Part shown: positions 11,829-24,117 of the stretch, piece after piece
How positions within the stretch are numbered: position 1 is the stretch's first letter
Layout of the letters: every line of letters begins with the position of its first letter
NCBI RefSeq assembly: GCF_026210795.1
Contig: NC_089429.1
Coordinates: 6,605,001-6,669,000 of the forward strand
Source of the DNA: Rhizophagus irregularis
Lineage: Eukaryota; Glomeromycota; Glomeromycetes; Glomerales; Glomeraceae
Direction of reading: 5' to 3'
DNA: 64,000 bases
Notes under the pieces: generated by a model
Databases searched by the model: none
What the model saw: only the letters and a program-made list of their open reading frames with translations
Told to the model about the DNA's origin: nothing
Translations under genes and position numbers: made by a program

Positions 11829-12675
11829 TTTTATGCTTTGGATGAAAAAAAAATAATTGTGGGAGAAGGTGGAGCGTTTCTTTTTAAATTCTAAAATTTT
11901 ATTCATTCATTTCTAAAAAGGATTAAATATCCAGCAAAATGTACACATTCATTTTGGTCATTTTGGTCTAATATTAAAAAAATTGTGTTACGTAATCTGG
12001 AAGTATATTGTGCCGATCCCAATTATAAATAAACTTAGTATTATATTTAGCCTCAAATCAAGAAATTTAAATGGAAATGATAAATTTTGATGATCATTTT
12101 CGTCTCTGTTATTTCAAATTTATCATCTTTGTACGATAAACAAATGTAATTAAGCTGCAGTATGTCTAGTTAAGTTGAACAGCTTCTCTAAAAAGAATTT
12201 TTAAAAATAATTGAAACCAATAAAATGATAAATGGGCTTTTTTCTTACCGAAAATTAGCGTAAAATCAGCCAAGAAATTCAGATTGTTCAACATACCAGG
12301 CATTAAAATTAATATTGTAATAAAAAATTTATTAAACCTAATTAATTTGTATTTATTAAAAGAAAAAAAATCTAATCTAAATCTCTGTTTGCCGACACCA
12401 AGTATTTAAGATTTACATAAACTTCTTTCCGCATATGGACATTACCGACTAATTAATAGAAAACGGGTTCTAATGCCAACTAGCAACTGAAACCATAATT
12501 TTATGTTTTGGTCAGTAAGAACCGAAATGATTGATTTCGTGTTTTTATTCTGCATTCATACTAAACATTGTTAGTTATTGAGGTTAATTTTTTTTCGGCA
12601 ATAGTATTTTCCATTTTGTAATATTAACCGATTTCTGAAAACAATTAATTTCCTATTTCAGAAGTAGTATTGTCT
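11829..12675. other. spacer
   Basis: Upstream region of the membrane-protein gene. A possible two-exon peptide on the minus strand (about 12155-12300) was seen, but it is too short to support. No clear promoter motif. Confidence 0.4.
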
Positions 12676-12965
12676 GACCGGTCGATCAACGAATTTGGAA
12701 TAAAAAATTGATTCTTAGAATATTTTTTTTTCCTAAATAAAACGTCAACTCAATAATTTTAAAATACGTTTTTATTAGCTAATAATATTATATTATATAT
12801 ACACAATATATACCGTCTATCACACCCTTCGTTTATTTTCTATTATTACATTTTATTTATAATTCTTATATATCTTTTTATCGAAGCATGCTTCCAAAAT
12901 TTGCGGAGTTTATTATTTCCATGGTATACAGTATATGTAGTAAAATTAAAATTATATGCATACGA
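12676..12965. repeat. dispersed repeat, copy 2 (first copy at 9207)
   Basis: Matches 9207-9530 over its length. It is followed by a GC-richer stretch (12975-13085) with repeated ATCCGTTAGATAATCCGTTA-like motifs absent from copy 1. Confidence 0.6.
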
Positions 12966-13085
12966 GAAACTCCCACAACAAGTAGAGATTCGATTCTAAA
13001 TCCGTCCATTCGGATAGTCCGCCTTAAATCCGATCCGAACCCAGATAACGGGATACATAATCCGTTAGATAATCCGTTATCTAGG

Positions 13086-14085
13086 TAAAATTCGTAATTT
13101 CTGCTCAAAAATTGTGTCTAGATTTTATTTTATTTTATTTTATTGGTTATTCTTTCTTTCTTTCTCTCGCTTTCTTAGTTAATAGTTTGTTATTTTTTTT
13201 AAAAAAAAAAAATTTTTAGCACGTATAGAAATAAAATTTTATAATAATACGCGTTTTTTATTTATTTTATTTTTTTTTAAATAGAACTTTCATAGAACTT
13301 TGTGCAACTAAGTTAACTCTTTTCTCACTAAATATTGTTTGGCAGGTATATATTATGTTCATAGAGTGTAGATAGATTAATCAAAAAATTATATTTAGAT
13401 TCAAAGAGATAAATTTCTGAAACTAAATTGTTAGATAGAAGGTTATTTTTTGTAGGTAAAATCCTAATTTTAACAAAATATTTAACAAAACGTTCCTTTT
13501 ATGAAAAAATATATACACAACAAAATATAACGTTATATGAAAAAATAAATATATAAATATATATACATACAGTATATCGGTATATGCTCATAAAGTTGTA
13601 AATTGTAATTATACTCGTGTGCGGATTTGTTAATAGATGAAATATACAAAACTTCAATATATTTAAGTCAACTTATTACTCTATTTATTTTATATCGTAC
13701 ACATCCAAGGATGCTTACGATAATATTATACACTAATACACATGATACGTTAAGGAATGCTGGATCAGTCACATACAGGTACTACCTGTAGAAAAAATTT
13801 GGGAAATAAAAATTATACACAGTATTTTTTTTAATAAAACTTTATTTTTAACTAAATGCAATACAAATACTATACAGCAAATATAAATCAAAAGTTTGTC
13901 CTATAATAAAAAATAAATTTCAACACTCAAACATTTTGTCTAAAAAGTTCTGAACGTTAATTCAAATATTCAAATACCCTTCCAATAATTCTGGATGTTA
14001 ATTTCAAGTCTCTAAATATAAAAAAAGATGTTCTTGAATAATAAATACAAAAATTTAACAGCACTTTCAAAAATACCTTTCATAT
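13086..14085. other. AT-rich spacer with TTTTA and TTTC microsatellites
   Basis: Contains a (TTTTA)n run near 13122-13145 and a CTTT-rich run near 13150-13175. Nothing else supportable. Confidence 0.5.
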
Positions 14086-15009
14086 GGGCCGATCCGCGGA
14101 ATTGACCTTAAAAATCGTATAATCATCCATTAATTAATAATTTATAATTTAAAAACTATCACAAAAATGATTGGATGGGCGATACTATCACGTGCATAAA
14201 GAATCATATTATAAACGTACGTGAAATTTCAAAAAATTTATGTATTTTACCATTATATTATTAAATCATGCAAAATTATGCTCAACTAAAAGCTCTATTT
14301 TGAGTGTAATTTAATGATAATATTTTTACAAAAAACGGATTTAAATTAGCTAAATTATTTATTTTTGTAGTATAATATTTATTTTTCTCAAAAAAATTAT
14401 ATCTTTGTAACTTATGTTTAAAATTAGGTGAAATTATAACAAAATAAGGGTTTAACTAAGGTGATTCTAACAATACTAAAATAGAAATATTTATTAACAA
14501 GGGGTTAGGAAAGTCACAAAAAGTTCCCCCACTCTCTCTCTGATTTTTGAATAATAAAATTTGCCTAATTTTGAAATAAATAAAAATTTTTTGTTATTAC
14601 TTAGATTCTTTAATAAAATATGATATAAACAAACAAGAAATAAAATCACAACAAGTTTTGTCTAAAGTCCCAAACTTTTACAACTTCTTACAACTCTACT
14701 GAACGCCGAGAACTTTTAGAAAACAAAAAAAAATAGTTACCAACTATATTTAATATGCAAATAACGTGAAATTATCACCTATACCAAAAACCCATTGGAA
14801 ACTTAAAAACCCATTAGATTTCGCGCTGTTTATTTGTATCTATGGAAAATATTTTTATTTCAAAGTACAAAAAAAATTTTTTTTTAACCGGTCGGCATCA
14901 TATAGATGATCATGTAACACAATTGAAATAGGAAGTTGTGGAATAAATGTCACGTTTTTTTAATAAATTTTATAAATCCTTAATTTCAGCCGATTCTGTA
15001 GATCGGCCC
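14086..15009. mobile_element. 924 bp nonautonomous DNA element with GGGCCGATC ends
   Basis: The left end GGGCCGATCCGCGGAATTG and the inverted right end GGGCCGATCTACAGAATCGG align over about 30 bases. Both sides are flanked by ATAT, which may be a 4 bp target duplication, although the flanks are also palindromic (TCATAT / ATATGA). The interior is AT-rich and has no transposase. It sits about 145 bases beyond the 3' end of the second membrane-protein gene. Confidence 0.6.
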
Positions 15010-15154
15010 ATATGAATATGTGTTCTTATTTTAAAAGAATTCTGATAAGATTTTACGTTTATTGAGAAAAAAATTATTTGTATTGTAATTTGCATCAGGA
15101 AACAATTCGTTATGTCAATGCACGTCATTTGACTTGTAACTTCTAAAATTTTTT

Positions 15155-16058
15155 TTAAAAAAAGCATAGAATATCTACATTATATACTATGTTTTTTATA
15201 GTAATTGATTCTACTTCAGGCAGAACGTATATCATGTCCAAAACAGCTAGAGAATGAAAGACAAAAGATACGAATAGTCGTAAGAAATTCCAATACATAA
15301 CGGCTGTGAATAACGATCGTTTGCTTTTAATATTTGTTGAAACTTGAGCAGCGTTCTTATTAGCGTTGATTAATATTTGAACTAAGCGAAAGGGTATAAA
15401 TATATCGATAAGAAATTCCACGGCAATTCCACTAGCGCCATAAGGTATAGGAGTAAAAGAGTCAACAAAACAACCAACTAAATCAACATCAGGAACGTAT
15501 TCGGTAGATGCCCGTTGAAAAATAAAATATGGAATCTGAAATAATATTGGATTATCAATTTTTTTTTTTCTTCTTCTTTTTTTATAAATTATTAATAATT
15601 ATTAATAAAAAACTTACCGAAAGCGCAATTTTAATTGAAAATAATATAATACTTATCCATTTATCTGACCCAAAATTATGTACATTACGTATTTGTCTTA
15701 AACGCCATATCAAGAACGCTGATAATGATAATCTCGTTATAATATTTCCGACTATTATAGTTCTCAGAAGAGCATCACATTGAGTGTACGTAGCTTTTTT
15801 TGATGTCATATAAAGACCTAAATTTGCTTCCGAGCGCACAATTTGAGCAAAATTGAAAATAATTTTTAGTATATTCGAAGTATTTGTCTGACGAGCTTTG
15901 TACAGCATTGCCGAAATGAACAAATTGTGAAAAGACATTTATAAAAAAGAATAAAATATTAATATTTAAAGAAATAATGTATATCAAATAAAAAGAATTA
16001 CCATGATAGATGCACCCGACCAAAATCCTATATATGTTTGAATCTGAATAAAGTTCAT
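15155..16058 (-). pseudogene. paralogue of the seven-transmembrane-like gene, damaged
   Basis: Exon-like blocks 16002-16058, 15618-15938 and 15155-15535 align with the three exons of the gene at 10484-11828, sharing FIQTQAYIG/FIQIQTYIG, GNIISRLSL/GNIITRLSL and LFTAVTYWNYLRL/LFTAVMYWNFLRL. Joined, they would give 252 residues. Two faults are visible. The intron-1 acceptor, TATAG in the intact gene, is TATAA here, and no other AG occurs in that 63-base interval. The C-terminus ends at NVDILCFF and lacks the last membrane span and acidic tail. If intron 1 cannot be removed, translation might begin at the ATG of block two (15938). It is either a recent pseudogene or a shortened gene with changed splicing. 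Confidence 0.65.
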
Positions 16059-16309
16059 TTTGTATATTTTGTATAGAGATTTCTTGAAATTTTTAAAAGA
16101 CTTTAAAATGCTTATATAGAGTGGTACATAAAAAATTAAAGTTCTTATATTTATAAAGAACAAGAAAGTTGATAAGAAATTCTTATTTAAATCTTTTAAC
16201 AGAATAATACTAACGAATCAAAAACTGTAAATTATTATGAATTGTATAAATAACAATGAACATTGTTACCTGTTAAAATTTTTGACGTAATACAATACTA
16301 ATACAATTA

Positions 16310-16493
16310 CAGTCTAACCTCGATATACCGATATTAAAAATACCGATATACTATTAAAAACTTGATATACCGATAAAATTTTATTTTCCCACTATATGTG
16401 AGGACATATAAATATCGGTATAACTTTGATATAACGATATTTTCTAAAAATTTCATATATGTCCCGACATATCGTTATATAAAGGTTTGACTG
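16310..16493. mobile_element. mariner-type MITE (184 bp, TA target duplication)
   Basis: Ends CAGTCTAACCTCGATATA and, inverted, CAGTCAAACCTTTATATA, flanked by TA at 16308-16309 and 16494-16495. Internal GATATACCGATA motifs repeat the end sequence. No coding capacity. Confidence 0.75.
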
Positions 16494-16637
16494 TAATACA
16501 ATGAAAATCATCATCTTTGTTTTTAAAACAATGTACATGAAATAAATATATTTAGACGAAAAACAATATTCATTTATGGGTCGACATTGAGACATTCAGT
16601 TGCCTAAAATTGAAAATCTATGAAACCTTAATACTCG

Positions 16638-17136
16638 AGGACCCTGAATAAAAAAAATTAAAATTTTTTTTTGAGGAGTTTTGTCGTCAAATTTCCTTTT
16701 AAGAGGTCACGTGTATAAAATTACTTCTTACTATATATACAGTATTATAGAGTCAGTACGGTTGATATTTTTTTTTATATAACGTCCAATCGTCCAAATA
16801 ATCATGGACATTGGTGTCCAAATTATCATCACTATGGTAAAATGGGCATTGTGGTTATTTGAACATCAATGTCCATTTAGTATATTAAAAAAAAAAACAA
16901 AAAAAATTTTTATTATGGTACGGAAATTAATCAAACAGGTTTTTCAAAATCTCAAAATCGTACCATACTCGAATATCTAATCTTAGAAAAGATGAACAAG
17001 ATTTATGTCGTACATATTGTTGGAGTTTTATAAACACATTTTATCAAATTTTCGTCATACACTTTATGTTTATATTTACCAGTTTATCTATTTCCCAGAC
17101 AAGGTTCACTTATAAAATTTTTTATTCAGGGGTCCT
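16638..17136. mobile_element. ~500 bp inverted-repeat element with AGGACCC ends
   Basis: AGGACCCTGAATAAAAAA on the left matches the complement of TTTTTTATTCAGGGGTCCT on the right. TACTC lies next to both ends, a candidate target duplication with one extra base on the left. Nested at about 16792-16882 is a second inverted repeat built on ATGGACATTGGTGTCCA. Noncoding. Confidence 0.55.
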
Positions 17137-18116
17137 TACTCAAGTCGGATATTAAATGGGTATTAATATTATCTTCCATTTACTAATTTACCGTTCCCGT
17201 AAAATTTATATTTTGAAAATATAATTTAAGGATATTAAAGAATATTAAGAAAATATAAATAAAATTTCATTGATTTTTTAATTAATGCACGATTGCACGG
17301 TATTTCAAATTAATATTTTACAATATTAAAAATTATATTGAAATTTGATATATCATATCAAATTACTATTAATATTAACTGAACTTGAATGAGCATTCTT
17401 CATTTTGTATAAATTTCATAGAAACATGAACTAAAATTCATTGATATAGATAGATATTATACAAGATAAATAAGTTCTTTCAATAGGATCCTAAATGAAA
17501 AGCAAAAACCGCGTTTGGATCATTGCAAAATCTTATTGAATACGATATGTATGCATGAAATCAGCTTCAGTTATGATTTAACGAAAAAATAATTGATTTC
17601 GCACATTCAGTTCGTATTTAATTACGGCCGATAGAGTATCTTGTGTATCAAAATTTCATATGATCAAACACCGATATAAGTTATACCAAAAAAAATCTAA
17701 TTCGATAAATTTTTATATAGATATTGATTATTATCTTGTCGGATTTGATATTGATTATTTTTTCTCATATTATTTATTTATTGTTTGTATTATTTATCAT
17801 TTTATAATTCCTTTTGTATTTATTATTTAGTTTTTTATATCTATTCATCTTGTTGATTTTTATCGAATTACAAAATGTTTCTGCTTCCTTAGTACTGTAT
17901 ATCAGTATTTTAGTGAATAAAACATGGCGTCGAATAGCCGTACCTAACGTTATTGAAATATTTTTCTTATGCTTTTTAACAAGGATCACGTGACATGACT
18001 TATACAATGTTACTGCGCATTTTTTACTAAATGGCCTAAAGGATTAATCGACTAAAAATAACATTAAATTACCTTTAACCCGTATCACACGAGTTACATC
18101 GGCTTTGGTTCACCAT
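17137..18116. other. spacer
   Basis: No gene recognised. A 77-codon minus-strand frame (17774-18007) lacks any family signature and ends in a low-complexity Asn/Lys tail. Confidence 0.45.
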
Positions 18117-18214
18117 CCCTATAAAAATTTTTCAGAAAATTGATCACATATTGGAGTTTTTCTGGAGAACAATGAACATTTATCGGAATTTTCCCCAGAA
18201 AATTTTTTATAAGG
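18117..18214. mobile_element. 98 bp MITE with CCCTATAAAAA ends
   Basis: CCCTATAAAAATTTTTCAG on the left and, inverted, CCTTATAAAAAATTTTCTGG on the right. The same ends occur at 27226-27424 and 40361-40448, so this is one family of very short elements. Confidence 0.65.
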
Positions 18215-18259
18215 CATCATAATGGGAATAGCTAACAATTTCGAATTTTAATCCGTAAG

Positions 18260-18696
18260 TAGGGATGGCAACGGTCACGGTCATTAACCGATTATGACCG
18301 GTCATGACCGTGACCGATATCGGTCGGTCAAGACTTCTGACCGACCGTTTGACTGACCGTTTGACCGACCGTTTGACCAACCAAATTTTTTTATGGAAAA
18401 TTTAATAAAAAACGTCGCGAAAACGTTTTTTTATTAATAATTAATTAAAAAAAAATGTTTTTTGCAAACGTTTTAATCATTTTAACAAAAAACGTTGCGA
18501 AAACGTTTTTTATTAATAATTTAATAAAAAATAAACGTTTTCGCACGTTTTTTCAATTGCCTTAATAAAAACACTGCGAAAATATAAAAAAAATGATCGG
18601 TCAAATGGTCGGTCAAACGGTCGGTCGGTCGGTCAAAGGTTCTTGACCGGTCATGACCGACCGATGACCGACCATGACCGACCGTTGCCATCCCTA
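18260..18696. mobile_element. hAT-type MITE, GACCG-rich, with perfect 8 bp target duplication
   Basis: Ends TAGGGATGGCAACGGTC and, inverted, TAGGGATGGCAACGGTC. The 8 bases TCCGTAAG stand at 18252-18259 and again at 18697-18704. An 8 bp duplication with TAGGG ends is the mark of the hAT superfamily. The arms are arrays of GACCGACC; the centre holds AAAACGTTTTTTATTAAT blocks. No transposase. Decayed copies lie at 6780-7395 and 33052-33321. The perfect duplication points to recent movement. Confidence 0.85.
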
Positions 18697-18704
18697 TCCG
18701 TAAG

Positions 18705-20448
18705 TACATTCCTTTTAAAAGAATATAATACTGTATTGTCTTGAAATTTGAAATTAATAACGTAGTATTTTGTTTTTATTTTTTTTTAAAAAAAACAGGA
18801 AAAGAAAAATGCAAGTAGATTTTAATAATATTCTGAAAAGGCTGTCAAATCATTTTACGTAAAAATTTGCTTCCAGCGTCGCTAAAGAAAAAATTTTTTA
18901 ACTAATCATACAATATAAAAATTAACGAACCTCCCAGTTTTAAGCAATTGGTTACGTCATTAGCTACTTTTTAGGCAATATCACTAATTTGTATAACATC
19001 GTAACCATAAGTAGTAAGTATATATCGATCAAAATTGTGAAGCTAATTATTCGGAACATTATTCTGTAATCTGTATCACTTTAAAAAAAAAATCCCGGCC
19101 CAAAAGACATTAAGGGATAATTAATTTGTTTAAAAAACGTTGCGAAAACATTTATTCTTTGGCTATATTTGATCTACTATAAATGCATTTTTATCATCAA
19201 TACGAGAGATAGCTGTGCCTTATCATTATTGATACTTTCGTCAGACACTAAAAGTATATACAATAATGATGGTTGTGATATTTGCAGTCATATTTTAAAA
19301 TTTTTCGTTTAAATAAGCCTTCTTTAAAAAAAAATGAATAAATGGTGGTAAAAAGTAAATGAATTACTCTTATATATTGGTTTTTTTGCCAATAAAACAA
19401 ATGTGATTTATTTATTTAAATAAATTACAAAAAATCAAAAATTATGATTTTATTACAATTTATTACAATATGAAAAAGTGTTATTTATCAAAAAATTTGC
19501 GATTGTATCAAAAAATTATAATTTAATATATGGAAAAAGTGCGATTTTATCAAAAAATTACAATTTATTAAAAAATAAAAAATGTGTAATTTTGTTGAAA
19601 AAATTACGATTGCATTAAACAATAATAAAAATACAACATTATTAGATAATCTTTATTATTTTTTTTTTATGATAAAAAATTGTGCAATTTCATTTGTAAT
19701 AATCTTATTTATAGTTACGACTAGTGCTAGAATGTGAATTCCAATTTTGATTGTAAGTGTTGTAAGTGATGATCATCTTCCAATTTCTAAAATTCATTTC
19801 TGTTTCGTTCAATGTTATCAGTTGATATTGATTTATTGAAATTGAAATTAAATTGAATTTGAAATTGAAATTTATTTATTAAAAAACACCCTTGCTTTTT
19901 TAGAATATAGCGTAATATCATAGTAGCCAATCACAAAGACATAACTAGCTATCGTGATCTGTATATATCTGATATTGATAAATAAATTGATAACAATAGA
20001 GTAACACATAAATTTTCATTGTTTTTTTTTTTGTGTTATTTGTGGAACATGCGTTATAAAATTTTTTTATGATATAAAAAATAATATATATACATGTGCG
20101 TCAGCGTCGGCTGACAGCTGACGTATAACGACTGGCCTAGTAATGCTGGCCAACCAACTTAAGGCATTATAATATTGGGCAATATTGGGCCGATAATGTT
20201 GGCGGCATCTGAAGATAAGCCATCGATTATTATTTATAATCTAAAATCATTTATATCACTACTAAAAATGAGTATGTGTTTTGATGATCATTTCATCGGG
20301 TCACTTTATTTTTAAAAAATCTAAAAAAAATTGTAACACTATATTTTAGAGAGCACGACAGATTACCGAATAGGAAAAAGCTATGATAAACTTTAAACAA
20401 AAACATCGTCATTGATAACTTGTACTCTTGTACTTTTTCATTCTTAAA
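18705..20448. other. AT-rich spacer with short A-rich tandem repeats
   Basis: Between about 19440 and 19620 a unit of roughly 55 bases (GCGATTTTATCAAAAAATTA) recurs with changes. GC-richer sequence at 20095-20215 (repeats of ATATTGGGC and GCTGACG) is not coding. It forms the upstream region of the BTB relic. Confidence 0.45.
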
Positions 20449-21946
20449 ATGATTTCATTTTTCTATTCCAATCTTTCGAAAGACGTTTCCTTAATTTTAA
20501 ATGATGCTGATGATTATAATGTCACTATTAAAGTTGGAGAAAACGAAATACCAAAGAATTTCGTGCGCATTCAGTAATCTTACGTGCTCGTTCTCCTTAT
20601 TTTAAAGGTGTTCTTTCATCCACTTGGATTACAAAGAAAAATGATATGATCATCTTTCATAAGCCAAATATTGCTCCAAATATCTTTGACATGATTTTAA
20701 GGTAAAACATTTAATTTATTATTTATTGAAAAAACATATTACATAAATTTATTTCTATGTATATTTTAGATATATTTATTTAGGCGAACTGGACCTGACA
20801 GAACAACCGGGTGAAGATATTCTTAAACTTTTAATTGCATCTGATGAGTTACTTCTTGAAGAATTAGTTGAATATTCACGAGACTACTTGATCAAACATC
20901 AACGAAATTGGATTCAAAAAAATTTTGTTCTTATTCTTAATACTGCATGTAAATATACAAGTTGCAAGACTTTACAAGATTATTGTTTTAAAATAATTTG
21001 CCTTAACCCAGAGCTATTGATTACTTCGGATAACTTTCTCTCATTAGACAAAGATATTTTTTATGACCTACTTGAACGAGAAGACTTATTGATTAAAGAA
21101 ATCGTTATTTGGGATCACTTAGTATTGAACAGACCCATGGTTTGGGAAATGAGAATTACGATTTAACTGTTTCGGTAAATGAGAAGTGCGACAGAAACGA
21201 ATGGAATAATGAGGACTACAAAGCATTGAATAAAATATTACATCAGTTTATTCCTCTCATTCGATTTGTGGATATTGCTTCTGATGATTTTAATAATAAA
21301 ATCAAACCATATAAAGATATTATTCTTAATCAAATTTATGAAGAAATTGAAGAATTTTATGATAAAGATACCTTTCCTAAATAACAACATTACCACTAAG
21401 AATAGGAAATTTTGATTCAAAGATTATTAAACCAAAACTCGCAAAAATAATTCTTAAATGGATTAATAAAGAAGATTTCTGGATTTCACGTTATAAATTC
21501 AATCTTATTTATCGTGGTAGTATCGATGGGAATCATTTAAAAATAAATGTAAAGGCCAAGTAGATAGTTTAGTTCTAGTTAAAGTTAAACAAGCAAGTAA
21601 AATATTTGGCGGATACAGTTCTATTGGATTTAACTCAATTGGAGACAGTCTTTTACGTATTTATAATGGTAGACAACGATTTTATTATTCATCAGATAAC
21701 TTCATCTTTTCGTTTGAAAATGAAGAGGATACTCAAAATATGAAAATAAGTCGTGTGATAAAATACGATAAAGCTATATACGATTATTACACCATTGGAT
21801 TTAATTTTGGTTTTAATTCATTATATATAAATGATTGTCAACACTTACAAGCTTATAATCTTTACCATTATTACGAAAATAATATAAATACAGAAATGGT
21901 TTATAATATTGAAGAAATTGAAACATTTGTTATAGTTAAACAATAG
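20449..21946 (+). pseudogene. BTB/POZ-TLDc protein, frameshifted
   Basis: The order of parts is that of the BTB-TLDc proteins common in this fungal group. The N-terminus is MISFFYSNLSKDVSLILNDA. The BTB domain follows (FRAHSVILRARSPYFKGVL, then YIYLGELDL across a 68-base GT-AG intron at 20702-20769). A BACK-like helical part comes next (ASDELLLEELVEYSRDYL). The C-terminal TLDc half reads YSSIGFNSIGDSLL and FIFSFENEED, ending at 21946 with FVIVKQ. BTB domains recruit cullin-3 ligases; the TLDc role here is unknown. Frame changes are needed near 20553, 21128 (with loss of a few codons after WDHLV), 21384 and 21535, and stops follow each one. With four lesions the gene is dead, though the remaining coding parts are well kept, so the loss is fairly recent. 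Normal length for the family would be about 470-490 residues. Confidence 0.85.
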
Positions 21947-22032
21947 TTCTATTATTGTTCACAATTTTCTATGCAATTTGAAATTATTTAATAAATAATC
22001 AATTCATTTAGTGAATTACTGTTTATTTATTA

Positions 22033-22112
22033 GTCTGAAGTGTAACGAAGGACTACATACTGTTCGTATCGGCACATATTGATGTGCAATGATAACTGCG
22101 CTTCGGACTTGT
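22033..22112. repeat. short inverted-repeat element (AGTCYGAAGYG ends)
   Basis: AGTCTGAAGTG at the left pairs with CGCTTCGGACT at the right. The end motif resembles that of the element at 49927-50053 (GTCCGGAGCG). About 80 bp, noncoding. Confidence 0.45.
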
Positions 22113-22289
22113 TTCTTATGAAAATTTACGTGAACTTGTGTAAATAAATGTCAATGATTTACCTGACGCACGTCTGAATTTTTGGCACAGTTTACGTGGT
22201 TGTCAGTGTTCTTTTTTTTTATTTTTTTTTCGTTTTAGGAACATTGTAATGTTTCTAAAACAAAAATAAGATGTAATAATAAAGAAATA

Positions 22290-22478
22290 CCGTAAAGTCC
22301 CGATTATAAGCACCCCGAATATAAGCACCCCCGGATTTTTATATTACCCGAAAGTAAGCACCCTTGACCAACACTATGATAATTTTGGCCAATACTACAA
22401 TATACCAAATATATAAATTTACCCAAATATAAGCACCCCTATAACAAAAAAAGGTTGCTTATATTCGGGACTTTACGG
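22290..22478. mobile_element. mariner-type MITE (189 bp, TA target duplication)
   Basis: Ends CCGTAAAGTCCCGATTATAA and, inverted, CCGTAAAGTCCCGAATATAA, flanked by TA (22288-22289, 22479-22480). ATAAGCACCCC recurs five times inside. Noncoding. Confidence 0.8.
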
Positions 22479-24117
22479 TACCTCCATTTCACCCAATTTT
22501 AAAGTTTAAGAGGCTGTTCCTAAAAAAAAAATAAGGAAAATGAACGTTAGTAACGTTAGTAACGTTCCTAAAACAAAAATAAAATGTAAAAAAAATAAAA
22601 AGAAATATAAATATCTAGTGATCACAATAATTTATTTTATTAGGTTTTAGGCCTAGGGGCTTGATGGCTTGCATATTCCAATTTGGAAATATGTTTTTTC
22701 CAGTGAACATGTTCAATGTTTGAAACGTTCGAAATGATCAATATATATATTAACGCTTAAGGATGATCTAATGACAGTTGTTTCAAGCGATTGTAGTAGA
22801 AGAATAATAGTTATCCTTAATCAAATGAGTCTTATGTAAATTTTATTATAAAGAACGCTCTTTATTTAAAAACTTTAGTGATCATCTATCGATGTGTCAT
22901 ATGTGGTTTGGTTTGTAATGCCGACTGCTGATTTATCAATCCATTGATGACTTTTGATGTGGGTTGTGGGATTATACTTTCATAATATTTGTTACATCAA
23001 TGAAACTTAATCAGAAATCTTTTATCGAAATTTTTCACACAAATAAGCCTTTTTCGCGTAATATTCGTTTGTACAGCGTTTTTACCCGATCCAAGTATTT
23101 ACAGTAATTAATTGGTAATAAAAAAAATTGTTATTGTCTCTAATTTTGGCAATTACATAGATTTATAGTACGAAAGTACATGTTCAAATATTTTTTACAA
23201 ACAATTTGAGCGTTTCTTTTCAATAATTAAAAATATTTGAAGGAGCTATATATACTATTTATCGAAAGTTATAATGTAAGTGAGTATTCTTGCAATTTGT
23301 TATATATTTTTCGGTACAAAAAAAAAGAGAATTAAAGGAAAAAATGTTAAATATTACAAAATATGATTTTCTCATCTTGTTCTACATTTATGGCAAATAG
23401 ATTGATAAAAATTCTGACTATAGATACAAATCGGAACACTAACCTTTTTACTCATAAAGCGTAACATCCCGACCAATAAACAGTAGAATGGAACCTTTTC
23501 AAAAGAAATAAGATATAGATAAAAAGTAACCCTTTTTTGTGTCACTATCAGATATTCTATTTATTTCAAAAGTACAACCATATGATCTATAGTATAATTA
23601 ATTTTACAAATTTTTATATTATGAAATCTCTACAGAAGATACGGTAATTGTTTTTTATAATCGTACCGATACCGGGAAATTTTGCCACATTTAACAAGAA
23701 ATAAAGCTACAGTTACAAAATTGCAATGTTTCTTTCATAAATTAATAAATTTTAATTAAAAATATTATAATTTTATTTTTTTTAAAAAGAAAACAAAAAA
23801 GCAAGTATAAATAAGTAAAACCAAAGTTTATGTATAAACATAAATAAAAAAAGCGGTGGCTTAGTTGTGCCACTGATGTGGCTTCCTGATGGGCCATGAT
23901 ACCATCATCAATTCAAAAAAAATCACTATCATAGCCGATCAGCGGCTCAAAGCCACGTTATACTTTTTACTATGAATTATCTAAAAAACATACTGCAATC
24001 AAATAAAAGTAGTTATATCAAAGCCAATGGGCTGAAAAAATTTTTTTTTTGGTTAAAGTTAAGTCATAACAATAAGTTTTTTTCAATGGTGAATAATTTA
24101 TAGAAAATTTCTAAGTT
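22479..24117. other. AT-rich spacer
   Basis: No gene recognised. GTTAGTAACGTTAGTAACG near 22540 is a short direct repeat. GTGGCTT and AAGCCAC near 23866 and 23950 could pair across 85 bases, with no further support. Confidence 0.45.

Noticed and set aside
12155-12300. Possible two-exon peptide on the minus strand (MLNNLNFLADFTLIF joined to EKLFNLTRHTAA)
   Set aside because: Splice sites fit, but the product is about 30 residues, without homology I can name.
17774-18007. 77-codon minus-strand frame
   Set aside because: Ends in Asn/Lys low complexity; no motif, no conserved context.
18260-18696. GACCG-rich element as a Mutator-like MITE with 10 bp duplication
   Set aside because: Counting the terminal T and A as part of the ends leaves a perfect 8 bp duplication and TAGGG ends, which fits hAT better.
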